From positions 1 to 53,114 of the forward strand of contig CAYWVO010000024.1 in the NCBI GenBank assembly GCA_964461835.1: a stretch of 53,114 nt of DNA, in the 5' to 3' direction. A model generated the notes under the pieces. That model was not told the origin of the DNA. It saw only the letters and a list, made by a program, of their open reading frames with translations, and made no database searches. Position numbers and translations under genes: made by a program. The stretch comes from CAYWVO01 sp964461835 (GTDB lineage Bacteria > Zixibacteria > MSB-5A5 > WJJR01 > JAJRUJ01). Shown piece by piece: positions 19,215-27,842 of the stretch (its first letter is position 1; every line of letters starts with the position of its first letter).

Positions 19215-20152
19215 CGAGAAACATCCACTACCTCAGGATCTCGCTGTTACCGGCCTGTAATTTCAACTGCGTGTATTGCCGGCCGGATGGTGATTCGCCC
19301 GCGGAGCTTAAAGCGCTGACCCCGCCAGCCGATTTCATATCAGCAATATCGTGTTTGCACCAGCTGGGGATTCGAAAGGTCAGATTCACCGGCGGTGAGC
19401 CCACGCTCTATCCGCAACTGGTCGAGTTGGTCAAAATCACGAAGTCGCTCTCGCCCGCAGTATTTACGGCCATGACGACGAATGGGCTCCGACTGCAGAA
19501 ATTGGCTCCTCAGCTGGCCGGTAGCGGTCTGGACGGCGTTAATGTGAGTATCGATACCCTGAATCCGGATAAATTCCGCGAAATTACCGGCCGAAATTGG
19601 CTTCGCGAAGTAAAGGTGGGAATTGATGCGGCCATTGATCATATCCCGTCAGTCAAACTTAACACGGTTATCATGGCGGAGATCAACGACGACGAAGCAC
19701 CAGCCATCATCCGATTTGCCGATGACCGCGGGATTGAGGTCCGATTCATCGAGTACATGCCGTCGCAGGGGTCTGCCACATTTAGCTCCCGTTATGTTCC
19801 CGGAGAGAAATTACGCGAGCAGCTACCCTTCGACTTCCGATTAGCTCCGGAACAGCCAACCGGGGCTGCGCGGTATTATGTTGCTGACACCTTACGGATC
19901 CGCGTCGGTTTTATTGAACCCGTCAGTAATCCATTTTGCAATACCTGTGATCGGATTAGGCTGACCGCAGAGGGAAATCTGTTCGGTTGCCTATTCTCCG
20001 GGTATTCGTTCAATCTGTTTGATCATCTTACTGAGGATATCGCGGTCCTGGCAAATCGAATAGACCAGCTAATACAGGCAAGGACAAACCTCGGTTGTTC
20101 GGCCGCAGCAGGCGGCAACTATTTGCCCAATTTCGTCGTGACTGGAGGTTAA
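19211..20152 (+). CDS. moaA: GTP 3',8-cyclase, radical SAM
   Basis: A 313-residue radical SAM enzyme with CNFNCVYC (Cys 16, 20, 23), the GGEPTLYP motif, a VNVSIDTL strand and a C-terminal second cluster motif CNTCDRIRLTAEGNLFGCLF. The protein ends in Gly-Gly, the conserved MoaA tail needed in catalysis. It catalyses the first step of molybdopterin synthesis from GTP. The partner moaC, and moaD/moaE for the next step, are not in the window, so the pathway must be completed from other loci. Confidence 0.94.
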   Translation: MTRNIHYLRISLLPACNFNCVYCRPDGDSPAELKALTPPADFISAISCLHQLGIRKVRFTGGEPTLYPQLVELVKITKSLSPAVFTAMTTNGLRLQKLAPQLAGSGLDGVNVSIDTLNPDKFREITGRNWLREVKVGIDAAIDHIPSVKLNTVIMAEINDDEAPAIIRFADDRGIEVRFIEYMPSQGSATFSSRYVPGEKLREQLPFDFRLAPEQPTGAARYYVADTLRIRVGFIEPVSNPFCNTCDRIRLTAEGNLFGCLFSGYSFNLFDHLTEDIAVLANRIDQLIQARTNLGCSAAAGGNYLPNFVVTGG

Positions 20153-20155
20153 TGA

Positions 20156-20641
20156 GTGCACTACATTAGCGAGCATTGCGATGTATCGGCCTCCCATAGC
20201 AGAGTATTTCGGCTATCAATTTCCTCGCGTAAGGGCGAAAAAAAGCGGAATGTGGATACCGTTTTACTGCGATCAGATTTCGGGATCGTCGGGGATGCGC
20301 ATGCGGGTTCGCAAAGACAAGTCTCACTACTGCCCTATGAGTCATTCGCCAAGGTCGCAAAACAAGGTTTGCAAGTTAAACCCGGAGAGTTCGCTGAAAA
20401 TATTACGACAATCGGCCTGGACTGTTCTGATATTACCATTGGTTCCCGACTGCGAATCGGTGAAACCGTCGAACTGTGCATTACCCACATCGGCAAAGAC
20501 TGTCATAAAGGATGTTATATCCGAGAGGCGGTTGGAGACTGCATCATGCCGCGTGAAGGACTGTTCGCCCGAGTGATAAGGGGTGGGCGGGTGCAATCCG
20601 GTGATCAACTCTTCTGGATAAGACACTCCGGTACTTCGTAG
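20156..20641 (+). CDS. MOSC domain protein
   Basis: A 161-residue single-domain MOSC protein: segments FGIVGDAHAG, RQVSLLPYESF, PGEFAENITTIGLD, GSRLRIGE, and the cysteine motif KDCHKGCYI. MOSC domains bind Mo-molybdopterin, with a cysteine often taking part in sulfur transfer, and single-domain forms commonly sit in Moco gene clusters. GTG start with GGAGG eight bases upstream, three bases after moaA. Its exact reaction is unknown; it may modify or deliver the cofactor. Confidence 0.85.
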   Translation: MHYISEHCDVSASHSRVFRLSISSRKGEKKRNVDTVLLRSDFGIVGDAHAGSQRQVSLLPYESFAKVAKQGLQVKPGEFAENITTIGLDCSDITIGSRLRIGETVELCITHIGKDCHKGCYIREAVGDCIMPREGLFARVIRGGRVQSGDQLFWIRHSGTS

Positions 20642-20695
20642 TCGGAATGAGATTTGTACATCAAGAAACGTTGGATATATTCCTACACGGTGGCC

Positions 20696-21904
20696 ATGAT
20701 TTCATATGAAGAAGCGATACAGGCGATTACGGCCGCGGTGCCGCTTTCAACTCCCGTACGTCTCCCCATAGATGATGCAATTAGGTATATTCTCGTTGAA
20801 GATATTATCGCTCCAATTAATGTATCACCGTTCAGAAATTCCGCCATGGATGGCTTTGCGGTACGCGCGGACGTCCTGGCTCAATGTTCAGCGGATAATC
20901 CTATCACTTTTCCAATAGCACACACCGTATACGCCGGTGGCAGCACTCTTCCTTCGGTCGTCCCGGAGACGACTATCAAAATCATGACAGGTGCCCCCGT
21001 GCCCGATGAGTTCGATGCAATTGTACCGGTTGAAGACTGTCGTTTTGATGCAAATCACGCCACGTTTACCCGGCCGGTGCGAACACAATCCAATATTCGA
21101 CTGCCTGGAGAGGATATCACTCAAGGTCAGTGTGTTTTTGAGAAGGGACACCGAATTGGCGTCCTCGACATCGGCATTCTCGCCTCGCTTGGTGTCGCGA
21201 AAGTATCGGTGTTTCGGAAACCGAGTGTTCTCGTGCTGGTGACCGGCGATGAACTGCGAATGGTGAACGAAACTCTCAAACCGGGACAGATATACGATTC
21301 GAACAGTCACACAATTACGGCCATAATTGGCCGCTTCGTTGACTCGGTACAGATTCACCGCCCGGTGCGCGACTCTGCCAAAGCGCTCCAAACGGTTTTG
21401 CAAGAATCGAACAAGGACATCATCATCACCTCGGGCGGTGTTTCCATGGGTGATCGGGATTTGATCCCGGACGTATTGGAACAAGAAGGGTGGAAAACAC
21501 TATTCCACAAGGTTCGAATTAAGCCCGGAAAACCTGTCTTGTTCGCAACAAAAGGTGGTCGGCTACTGTTCGGCTTACCGGGTAATCCCCTTTCCATCGC
21601 GGTGACCTGTGCTGTGTTCGTTGTGCGGGCGCTGCGGCAATTCGCCGGCGAACAGGCTGTCGACTTGAGGCCGACGCCGGTGGAATTGATCCACAAACAG
21701 CGTAAATCAAATCGGTTGCTCATCTGGCCCGGTGTCATAACAGAATTCGAGCAAGGGCTACGTGCGCAACTCACAACTAAATCCTCTTCTGCCGCGTTGT
21801 CGGCCCTCTTGGGTAGCGACGGCTTGATATTTTCAGATACCATTGCCGGAAAATCCGGCCGAGCAGACTTCTTGCCCTGGGGCCAAATCCTTGGTGATTG
21901 GTAG
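20696..21904 (+). CDS. moeA: Molybdopterin molybdenumtransferase
   Basis: A 402-residue protein with the MoeA landmarks FRNSAMDGFAVRADV, GAPVPDEFDAIVPVE, VLVTGDEL, YDSNSHTI, TSGGVSMGDRDLIPDVL and LFGLPGNPLSIAVT. MoeA inserts molybdate into adenylylated molybdopterin. I chose ATG at 20696, where homologous sequence begins (MISYEEAI); GTG at 20690 and an upstream TTG are possible but add unconserved residues. It is the last gene of the long + strand run; the next gene converges from the opposite strand 66 bases away and I see no strong terminator between them. Confidence 0.92.
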   Translation: MISYEEAIQAITAAVPLSTPVRLPIDDAIRYILVEDIIAPINVSPFRNSAMDGFAVRADVLAQCSADNPITFPIAHTVYAGGSTLPSVVPETTIKIMTGAPVPDEFDAIVPVEDCRFDANHATFTRPVRTQSNIRLPGEDITQGQCVFEKGHRIGVLDIGILASLGVAKVSVFRKPSVLVLVTGDELRMVNETLKPGQIYDSNSHTITAIIGRFVDSVQIHRPVRDSAKALQTVLQESNKDIIITSGGVSMGDRDLIPDVLEQEGWKTLFHKVRIKPGKPVLFATKGGRLLFGLPGNPLSIAVTCAVFVVRALRQFAGEQAVDLRPTPVELIHKQRKSNRLLIWPGVITEFEQGLRAQLTTKSSSAALSALLGSDGLIFSDTIAGKSGRADFLPWGQILGDW

Positions 21905-21970
21905 GAGCTTCTTACTGGCAGAACACTCATTCAAAGTTTCTCGGTCCCTTCCACAGCCAATCATATCCGA

Positions 21971-22715
21971 TCATAATTGAGATATCATTAAACGTAGGCC
22001 CGCAACAAAGACCAGTATGCCGAACATGATTTCCAGCATTCGTGGAGATGCCCTGTTTGCTCCGAATCGGGAACCAAGATAGCCACCCAAAAGACAAACT
22101 AGGCCGAATACAAGTAAGTCCGGCCAGTTCACTATTGGCGTCGTTGCCGTATGTGCCATGAGTGCCGCAGCTGAGCTCGTTGCCACCAAAAGACTGGTCA
22201 TGGCGGCGGACGTCTTAATGGCCGCCTGTCGAAAGATCAGGACAAGCGGCCCGAGAATTATCCCACCGCCAATACCCACTACTCCAGAAACAATACCGAC
22301 GATTAAGCCGACGCAAAGCAAGATTCCCCATCTCGGTTTTCGCAATGGCTGTCTTTGATTGGTTTTGGATGTACGCAGTGTCATTTTGGCCGCTACGAGA
22401 ATCATCACAACCGATAACAACCAAGTATAAGTCGTGGTATCGATGGGAACGCACGCTCCAACGCCAGCACCAATTACACCACCAATTATCAGCGGAAGAG
22501 AAAATGGGGCTGACAAATGGCCTGCACGAAAATAATTGACGAAACCCACGCAGCCGGGGGATGATATTAAGACCCCAGGCCAATGGCCTGATAACACCGG
22601 GATCAGTTGTAAATAATGAGAACAGGGTCAGGTAAGCCGAACCACCGCCGAGGCCAACTGCTCCATACGAAACGGCAATTAAGAATAGAACAATGTACGT
22701 GTAGAACGGCATCAT
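21971..22715 (-). pseudogene. TauE/SafE-family membrane permease, frameshifted
   Basis: Two overlapping minus-strand frames together make one TauE/SafE (sulfite exporter-like) permease of about 247 residues. The first, from 22715, has the N-terminal GLGGGSAYLTLFSLF motif and runs to PLAWGLNII. The second continues with GCVGFVNYFRAGHL and holds the second repeat with GVVGIGGGIILGPLVL and the last helices. The frame changes near 22560 at a run of five C (minus strand), where one extra base would explain the break. The start has only a weak ribosome site. It could be a sequencing error in a homopolymer or a true recent inactivation. Substrate unknown; the family moves sulfite, sulfonates or other organic anions. 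Confidence 0.8.
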
Positions 22716-23000
22716 CCAGTTTGCTTAATAGACCTAACAACGGTATACGGCGTCCAATTCGGCAGCGCAGAGTCCGAATTCGCTATATCGCTCATAAGGC
22801 CGCCCGCCGCTCAATCATAGTTGGATCAAATGTCCCAGTGGTGGCCTGAAGTACGATATCCTAGATCAACAACACATTCAATTGCAGCTTAGCACTTAGG
22901 GTTCTCGGCCTTTGTCTTCTAAGGTGTTATTGATATATAGGCGTGAAAAAAGCGCAATATCGCAGCCAGCGGGTGATAGGCTTTCTAACCATTTTCTAAC

Positions 23001-23060
23001 CGTGAACTTCGCTGAACTTGGTCGAACTTGGCTGAACTCGGCCCAACTCGACTGAACTTA
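23001..23060. repeat. Six tandem copies of a 10-bp repeat
   Basis: Six consecutive 10-base units align without gaps: CGTGAACTTC, GCTGAACTTG, GTCGAACTTG, GCTGAACTCG, GCCCAACTCG, ACTGAACTTA. The core GAACT(T/C) is kept in five units and AACT in all. The period is close to one DNA helical turn, so the same face of the helix is presented six times. It could be a protein-binding array or a simple tandem expansion. Confidence 0.85.
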
Positions 23061-23091
23061 GTAGCCAGAAAGGCATTGATTTACGCCTAAT

Positions 23092-23146
23092 CAAAAGTAG
23101 GGGAGAGGATTACCGATAATCACGGCTTTCGAATCCTCCCCTCTCC
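23092..23146 (-). terminator. Possible Rho-independent terminator of the zinc peptidase gene
   Basis: Arms GGGGAGAGGATT (23100-23111) and AATCCTCCCCTCTCC (23132-23146) pair with a small bulge around a 20-base loop. On the minus strand the stem is followed by CTACTTTTGA. It lies about 75 bases past the stop of the peptidase gene. The long loop and short T run make it a moderate candidate. Confidence 0.45.
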
Positions 23147-23219
23147 ATAAACCACCGGGTCAGGAAGATGCGTTGCGTGTAATCCTGCCGCCCAGCCGAT
23201 AAACGAGCCAGGGTCGATT

Positions 23220-25325
23220 TCATTCATGCAGCGCTGCCAGCGCCCGTTCCGCCGCTGCGATCATCGGTTCGGTGGAGATCGGTTCGCCGACCGCCTCTCG
23301 CATCCAATACTCCGGTGTGACACTGCCAATGGCACACATGCGTTCCATCTCAGTTGCCAGGTTTTTGTCCTTCATATAGTCTTCAATCTGGAATGCGATG
23401 ATATGCCCCAGCGGATAGTTGGGTAAATACAGTGAGTTGTCAATCATGTGCGAATACACCGCCAGCAGTTCGCAATCGTGTACCCCGAATACCGGCGCGA
23501 AATATTCATTCCAGACATCCTTGGCGATTGCAATAACCGCTTCTTTCAGTTCACTGGCTGTTGCTTTCGGATGCGCGTACATCCACCGCCACACCCGCAT
23601 ATCGACCAATGCCACCCCGCCGATTTCATAGGTCGACCAAAGATTATCCAAAGCATTTAGATGCTCCGCCTTGGGACCGGTATTCTCCATCCCCAAAAGC
23701 TCCAGGTCACGGCTTTGAAACACAAAGGCGAATCCCTCGGTGAAGGCGGTATTCGGTACACCGCGCAGCAACGCGTGGCTCGTGCGATGGAGCGAAAAGA
23801 TCTGTTCGACGTTGTGACCGAATTCATGGATTGCGATGTTGTATCCCTTATAGTCCATCCCGGTGTCAGGGAGCCGCGTCCGCAGACGTGCCGAATCCAC
23901 TTTGCGCCCCGGCCCGGCGGCGTGTCCGGCCCCTCGGGACGGATCAACGGAAACATGCGCGGTCAGAAATTCTACGGTGGAATCCGCAAATCCCAAGTCA
24001 TGCAGGATATTGGGCAATGCCTTCCGGAATGCCTCGACGGATGCATACCGTTCGCCGACGATACGATCTAACTCTTCTTCAGGGATAGCTCCTCGCGCCT
24101 TAAAGCCATCGTACCAGATATCAAACGGCCGTAAGTCACGGCCCAATCGCTGGGCGATCAACTTGCCGGTCTGCTTCACCACGTTGGAACTGAGAATCGA
24201 GACCAGCAGGCTCTCGACTTCCGCCTCCGGCATCTCGCGATCGCGCTGGAACCGTCGGTCCATCAGTGTCGGTAAGGAAGGGTAGTATGGGTCAACGAGC
24301 TGTTGTGCATGAAATGAGTCGAGCAGGTGTTGATAACGGGTATCCGGTTCGGGCGTGTTTTCGACAGCGGTTCCCGCTTCGCCGGGAGGCTCCCAGCCGG
24401 TGCGTAAGTCACCGTCGATAACCGGGGAAACCGTTACGGTATTGTTGCTCAGATGCCAATCGACACCGGGGTTGTTGATGACCACCTCGGGAATGTCCTG
24501 CCGGATAATATGCAGCATCACCTGGTAAATCATCTCCTGTTTAGGCAGCCCGTCTGACTCAGAGTAAAGAGCTTTCAATTCATCTCTAAGGTTCCAGTGT
24601 GAAATGAGTTTGAGACCTTCCGGAAACGGCCGCTCCCCGTTTTCGGTAAGCAGGTGATGCATAAAGATATTATACTGGCTGATATAGGTGTCCCCGGCGA
24701 TGTAGGTTTCGGTGACTTTCTGGGATACTTCCGCCGGCACGCGGGCCGTGAATTGATCGGCCAGCCGTGCCTGTGCCCACTCCAATGGCGTCCAATGGGG
24801 ACCTTGGGCCAACTTTTCCTGCAACGAATATCTGGGATAATTCAACAGAACCAGGAACGCAATTTTGGTCTTGAACAAATCCTCGTCCACATGCGACCAT
24901 AACGAGAGTCGGGCCAGGGCATAATCGACCGGCAACATCGGGCCGGTATCGACGTCCAGGTGCCACCGGAGATCTTTACCCATCTCTCGCAAATGGCCAT
25001 AGACGCTGGCAAAGGCCTGGTCCAGCCGTTCCGTCGTCATGGCCAACTCATCAGGATCGGTAATAAAGAACTTCTGGCAGAACTCTGTGAACTCTTCCGG
25101 AGTGCCGTCGTTTTCCCGCCAGAATTCGGCGGCCTGTCGCACCCCGGTGTCGATATGGGTGCGGTGATTTTCACCAAACGTTTCAACCAGCGCTTGTGTG
25201 GTCTGGTCAATTACATCCGTGGTGATGTAACCATTACCTGCCATGCTGCCCACCGCAAGGCTGAGAGTTATGAAGCCTGCCGGGGTAAATATGAGAACGC
25301 GGCGCATTGAAGTTAACATCTGCAC
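23220..25325 (-). CDS. Secreted zinc metallopeptidase (HEFGH, gluzincin type)
   Basis: A 701-residue protein with a signal peptide (residues 7-30, ending near MAG-NG). Near the C-terminus it has HEFGH (500-504) in NIAIHEFGHNVEQ and a candidate third ligand Glu 530 in NTAFTEGFAFVFQ, 26 residues after the second His. That is the HExxH...E arrangement of gluzincins, as in M3 and M32 peptidases. The N-terminal 450 residues are mostly helical and not recognised; they include a region of TPEPDTRYQHLLDSFHAQQLVDPYYPSLP. Length resembles M3 oligopeptidases, but the protein is exported. GGAGG lies five bases before the GTG start at 25325; an ATG at 25319 is equally possible. The next upstream gene, a C69 dipeptidase, is 27 bases away, so the two probably form one operon for extracellular peptide breakdown. 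Confidence 0.75.
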   Translation of the reverse strand: MQMLTSMRRVLIFTPAGFITLSLAVGSMAGNGYITTDVIDQTTQALVETFGENHRTHIDTGVRQAAEFWRENDGTPEEFTEFCQKFFITDPDELAMTTERLDQAFASVYGHLREMGKDLRWHLDVDTGPMLPVDYALARLSLWSHVDEDLFKTKIAFLVLLNYPRYSLQEKLAQGPHWTPLEWAQARLADQFTARVPAEVSQKVTETYIAGDTYISQYNIFMHHLLTENGERPFPEGLKLISHWNLRDELKALYSESDGLPKQEMIYQVMLHIIRQDIPEVVINNPGVDWHLSNNTVTVSPVIDGDLRTGWEPPGEAGTAVENTPEPDTRYQHLLDSFHAQQLVDPYYPSLPTLMDRRFQRDREMPEAEVESLLVSILSSNVVKQTGKLIAQRLGRDLRPFDIWYDGFKARGAIPEEELDRIVGERYASVEAFRKALPNILHDLGFADSTVEFLTAHVSVDPSRGAGHAAGPGRKVDSARLRTRLPDTGMDYKGYNIAIHEFGHNVEQIFSLHRTSHALLRGVPNTAFTEGFAFVFQSRDLELLGMENTGPKAEHLNALDNLWSTYEIGGVALVDMRVWRWMYAHPKATASELKEAVIAIAKDVWNEYFAPVFGVHDCELLAVYSHMIDNSLYLPNYPLGHIIAFQIEDYMKDKNLATEMERMCAIGSVTPEYWMREAVGEPISTEPMIAAAERALAALHE

Positions 25326-25352
25326 GATATCCTCCGTCCACTCGATACATGG

Positions 25353-27005
25353 TCAAAACGCAAACTCCGCATCCAGCGTGTCCGATTTCCACTGCGGGAG
25401 TTTAAACTGCTCCGGCCGTTCATTCACCACGCGCTGTAACCAACCTTCGGGGTAGCCCTTTTCCTCAGGGCGGCCCTTCTCATTTTTTACATACCCGTCA
25501 TTATATTTGCAAATCAAAAACTCCCCAAGTTCCCGCCAGCGCCGCACGACGTGCTCCCCACGGTTCACCGAATAATCGGTGAGGTATGTCTGCAGCAATT
25601 CTGGATCGGATTCGTAGAGCGCAAGTGCGGTCTTTTCAATCTCCGGCTGCAACTCCAACATCGTGCCTTCCAATGCCGCCTGAACTGCCTGAATGTCTTC
25701 CTTCATGTAAGAGTATTTCAAATTGGCGAAGTTGGCGACAAAATTGAACACCCACCAGGCTGATTCCCAGGAGAACTTTTGCAGGCTCCCCACCGTAAAC
25801 GGTTTGGGTAGTTTGTTGATTCCACAATATAGCGGAACGTAGCAGGAGAAATAGGTGTCATCCACGCCATACCAGTACACACCCCCGATGGGATCCGGCA
25901 GCCAGGAGCGGGATTGCGAGATAAACGAAAACCCGGTCTGCTGGGTAGAGATGGGCCGTTCCCAGATATATTCCACACTGTCGACCTCCCAGGTCATGGG
26001 CCGCCAGCGATTCGGCATGCCGTACGGACCGGCATCGACGCCCTTGGTCATATCATACGGCGTGCCCTCGTAGTGATCACGCATAATGTCCATGACTTTC
26101 GCCAGCGAGATTTTCTCATCCGGTTTAATCCAGAGAGGATAGGGATCGGTTCCCGGAACGCCACGATGATATGCTTCCGGGAATTCCTGCGACGGCGCCA
26201 GCCGACGAAACATGCTCCAGATCCGGGTGGCGGCATAGCGGAGATTTTCCGGGGTTGCCGGGCAATAGGCCTCGCAGAATTCAAATGGACGGCCCGAGTC
26301 CGGATCATAGTAGCCTTGCTCAATGGCGAAATCAATCACATTATCCGAGTACAGACAATTCTCCGGATCGTCCAGCGGAAAGGTCCGGATGCGCGCTTTG
26401 TTGGCATGCGCACAGACATAACCGTCCGGCACCCGCAAGGCCACCCAGATCGCGCCCTCGCCGCCTTCGCCCGGCCCGATCATTTCCATATACCAGACTT
26501 CGTGCGGATCGGCAATCGAGAATGACTCTCCGGTGCTGCGGTAGCCGTACTCCGCGACCAGATCAGTCATCACGGTCACCGCCTCGCGGGCGGTTTTCGC
26601 TCGCTGGAGCGCCAGGGACATCAGGTCCCAGTAATGCAACAGCCCGTCCGGGTTTTTCAGTTCTTCCCGTCCACCGAACGTGGTTTCGCCGATAGCTACC
26701 TGGTGCTCATTCATTAAGTCAACTACTGCGTACGTGTGGGGAACCTGGGCAATCTTACCTCTGACTTTTCCACCCCAGGAGACGATTTCCAGGGAATCGC
26801 CGGGTTTATAGTCTTCAGCGGATGCCCGGTCCAAATGAGGGTGGAACTCACCGTCACAGGTGTAAGTAATCATGGTTGAACCGTCAACCGAAGCACCTTT
26901 CGTTACGAGGAGATTGCTGCATGCCCTTGCCGGGAAACTTGTAGCAATAATGAAGAATCCCAGGCAGCAAAAACCAACAAACATCCGGTATATCCTTGTT
27001 CGCAT
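25353..27005 (-). CDS. Secreted C69-family dipeptidase
   Basis: A 550-residue protein with a signal peptide (MRTRIY... to ARA) cleaved directly before Cys 29 in ACSNLLVTKGASVDGSTM. That N-terminal cysteine is the nucleophile of the C69 (PepD-type, Ntn-hydrolase) dipeptidases. Other family segments are NEHQVAIGETTFGGREEL, SFSIADPHEVWYMEMIGPG, WVALRVPDGYVCAHANKARI and YEGTPYDMTKG. The start is supported by AAAGGAGGT with an eight-base gap. It is the first gene of a probable two-gene minus-strand operon with the zinc peptidase. Cytosolic C69 enzymes are commoner; the signal peptide puts this one outside the cytoplasm. Confidence 0.88.
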   Translation of the reverse strand: MRTRIYRMFVGFCCLGFFIIATSFPARACSNLLVTKGASVDGSTMITYTCDGEFHPHLDRASAEDYKPGDSLEIVSWGGKVRGKIAQVPHTYAVVDLMNEHQVAIGETTFGGREELKNPDGLLHYWDLMSLALQRAKTAREAVTVMTDLVAEYGYRSTGESFSIADPHEVWYMEMIGPGEGGEGAIWVALRVPDGYVCAHANKARIRTFPLDDPENCLYSDNVIDFAIEQGYYDPDSGRPFEFCEAYCPATPENLRYAATRIWSMFRRLAPSQEFPEAYHRGVPGTDPYPLWIKPDEKISLAKVMDIMRDHYEGTPYDMTKGVDAGPYGMPNRWRPMTWEVDSVEYIWERPISTQQTGFSFISQSRSWLPDPIGGVYWYGVDDTYFSCYVPLYCGINKLPKPFTVGSLQKFSWESAWWVFNFVANFANLKYSYMKEDIQAVQAALEGTMLELQPEIEKTALALYESDPELLQTYLTDYSVNRGEHVVRRWRELGEFLICKYNDGYVKNEKGRPEEKGYPEGWLQRVVNERPEQFKLPQWKSDTLDAEFAF

Positions 27006-27263
27006 CGGGGCCGACCTCCTTTTGGTTTGTTGCTCTAAGTTAAAGCCTCGCGGCTGATTGCGAAAGATTCTTCTAAATTTCTTGCCAAGATAAGCATCCA
27101 GTCGGGAATATTGATTTATGGACGTCGGTATTATGCGTATAAAATGGACATTGCGATAGACAACGTGATGTTTGTTGCAACGGATTTCAAGTGATTTCGG
27201 GGCGCAGTGCAGTCATGAAGGGCTACGTACTTGCCAAATCTTTAACTCGCTCAGGAGGGGTGT

Positions 27264-27722
27264 ATGTTCTCTCGGGTAGTCGTCGCAGGCGCGCTTTGCC
27301 TTGTGTTACTCACCGGGGTCGCTCTCGCCGAAACGCATGTGGTAACAGTCCGCAATTTTGAGTTTGATCCGTCAACACTGACCATTGCACCGGGAGATGC
27401 AGTGCGCTGGGAGTGGGAATCCGGCACACACACCACGACCAACGGCGCCGGCTCCGGTGCACCGGATGCCGGTACCTTATGGGATGAACCGATCAGTTCC
27501 AGCGACACGCAGTTCACTTACACCTTCAACAGTGCAGGCACTTTTCCTTACTTTTGCCGTCCGCATGAGGGTCTGGGGATGACGGGGTCTATCACTGTCT
27601 CCAGCGGTTCCGTACAGCTTCCCGGATCGTCGACGGCGGGCAAGGTGGGCCTTGCCGCCCTGATGCTGATCGGCGGAGCACTAATAATCACCCGGCGACG
27701 TCGTGCGATGTCGAATTCATAA
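27264..27722 (+). CDS. Secreted blue-copper cupredoxin with C-terminal sorting/anchor signal
   Basis: A 152-residue protein: signal peptide (1-22, ending ALA), a plastocyanin-like domain (23-113) with type 1 copper ligands His 56 (SGTHTTT), Cys 98, His 101 and Met 106 (YFCRPHEGLGM), then a short linker, a motif LPGSSTAGKVG (119-129), a hydrophobic helix (129-142) and RRRR. This tripartite tail (short motif, helix, basic cluster) resembles exosortase- or IPTL/VPEP-type CTERM signals, though the motif itself is not one I can name. AGGAGG lies five bases before the ATG. It could accept electrons from periplasmic cytochromes. A second cupredoxin follows. Confidence 0.88.
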   Translation: MFSRVVVAGALCLVLLTGVALAETHVVTVRNFEFDPSTLTIAPGDAVRWEWESGTHTTTNGAGSGAPDAGTLWDEPISSSDTQFTYTFNSAGTFPYFCRPHEGLGMTGSITVSSGSVQLPGSSTAGKVGLAALMLIGGALIITRRRRAMSNS

Positions 27723-27743
27723 TCATGGTTTGCCGCCGGGAAG

Positions 27744-27770
27744 AGACGGCGCTGTTTCTACCGTCTTTTC
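27744..27770 (+). terminator. Possible Rho-independent terminator after the first cupredoxin
   Basis: AGACGG (27744-27749) and CCGTCT (27761-27766) pair around an 11-base loop and run into TTTTC. It sits 22 bases after the cupredoxin stop, suggesting the two cupredoxin genes can be transcribed separately. Confidence 0.45.
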
Positions 27771-27842
27771 GTGTGGAATATCTCTTAAACGGGTCTTACA
27801 TTACGCAGTTTCGAGGTGGACTCACACCAAAGGAGGCATTGT

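Larger units (their letters stand above)
22716..23219. other. Non-coding spacer with tandem repeats and a hairpin
   Basis: No convincing gene in these 504 bases; the short frames lack ribosome sites and recognisable residues. It contains a 10-bp tandem repeat (23001-23060), a doubled TTTCTAACC-like motif just before it (22982-23001), and a hairpin (23100-23146) described separately. It is downstream of the zinc peptidase gene and upstream of the permease gene, both on the minus strand, so a promoter for the permease is expected here but none stands out. Confidence 0.6.

Noticed and set aside
23001..23060. CRISPR array
   Set aside because: Units are 10 bases and contiguous, without spacers, and no cas gene is nearby.
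27111..27143. Promoter for the first cupredoxin (TTGATT and TATAAA)
   Set aside because: The two hexamers are 21 bases apart, too far for a normal promoter, and alternatives are weak.
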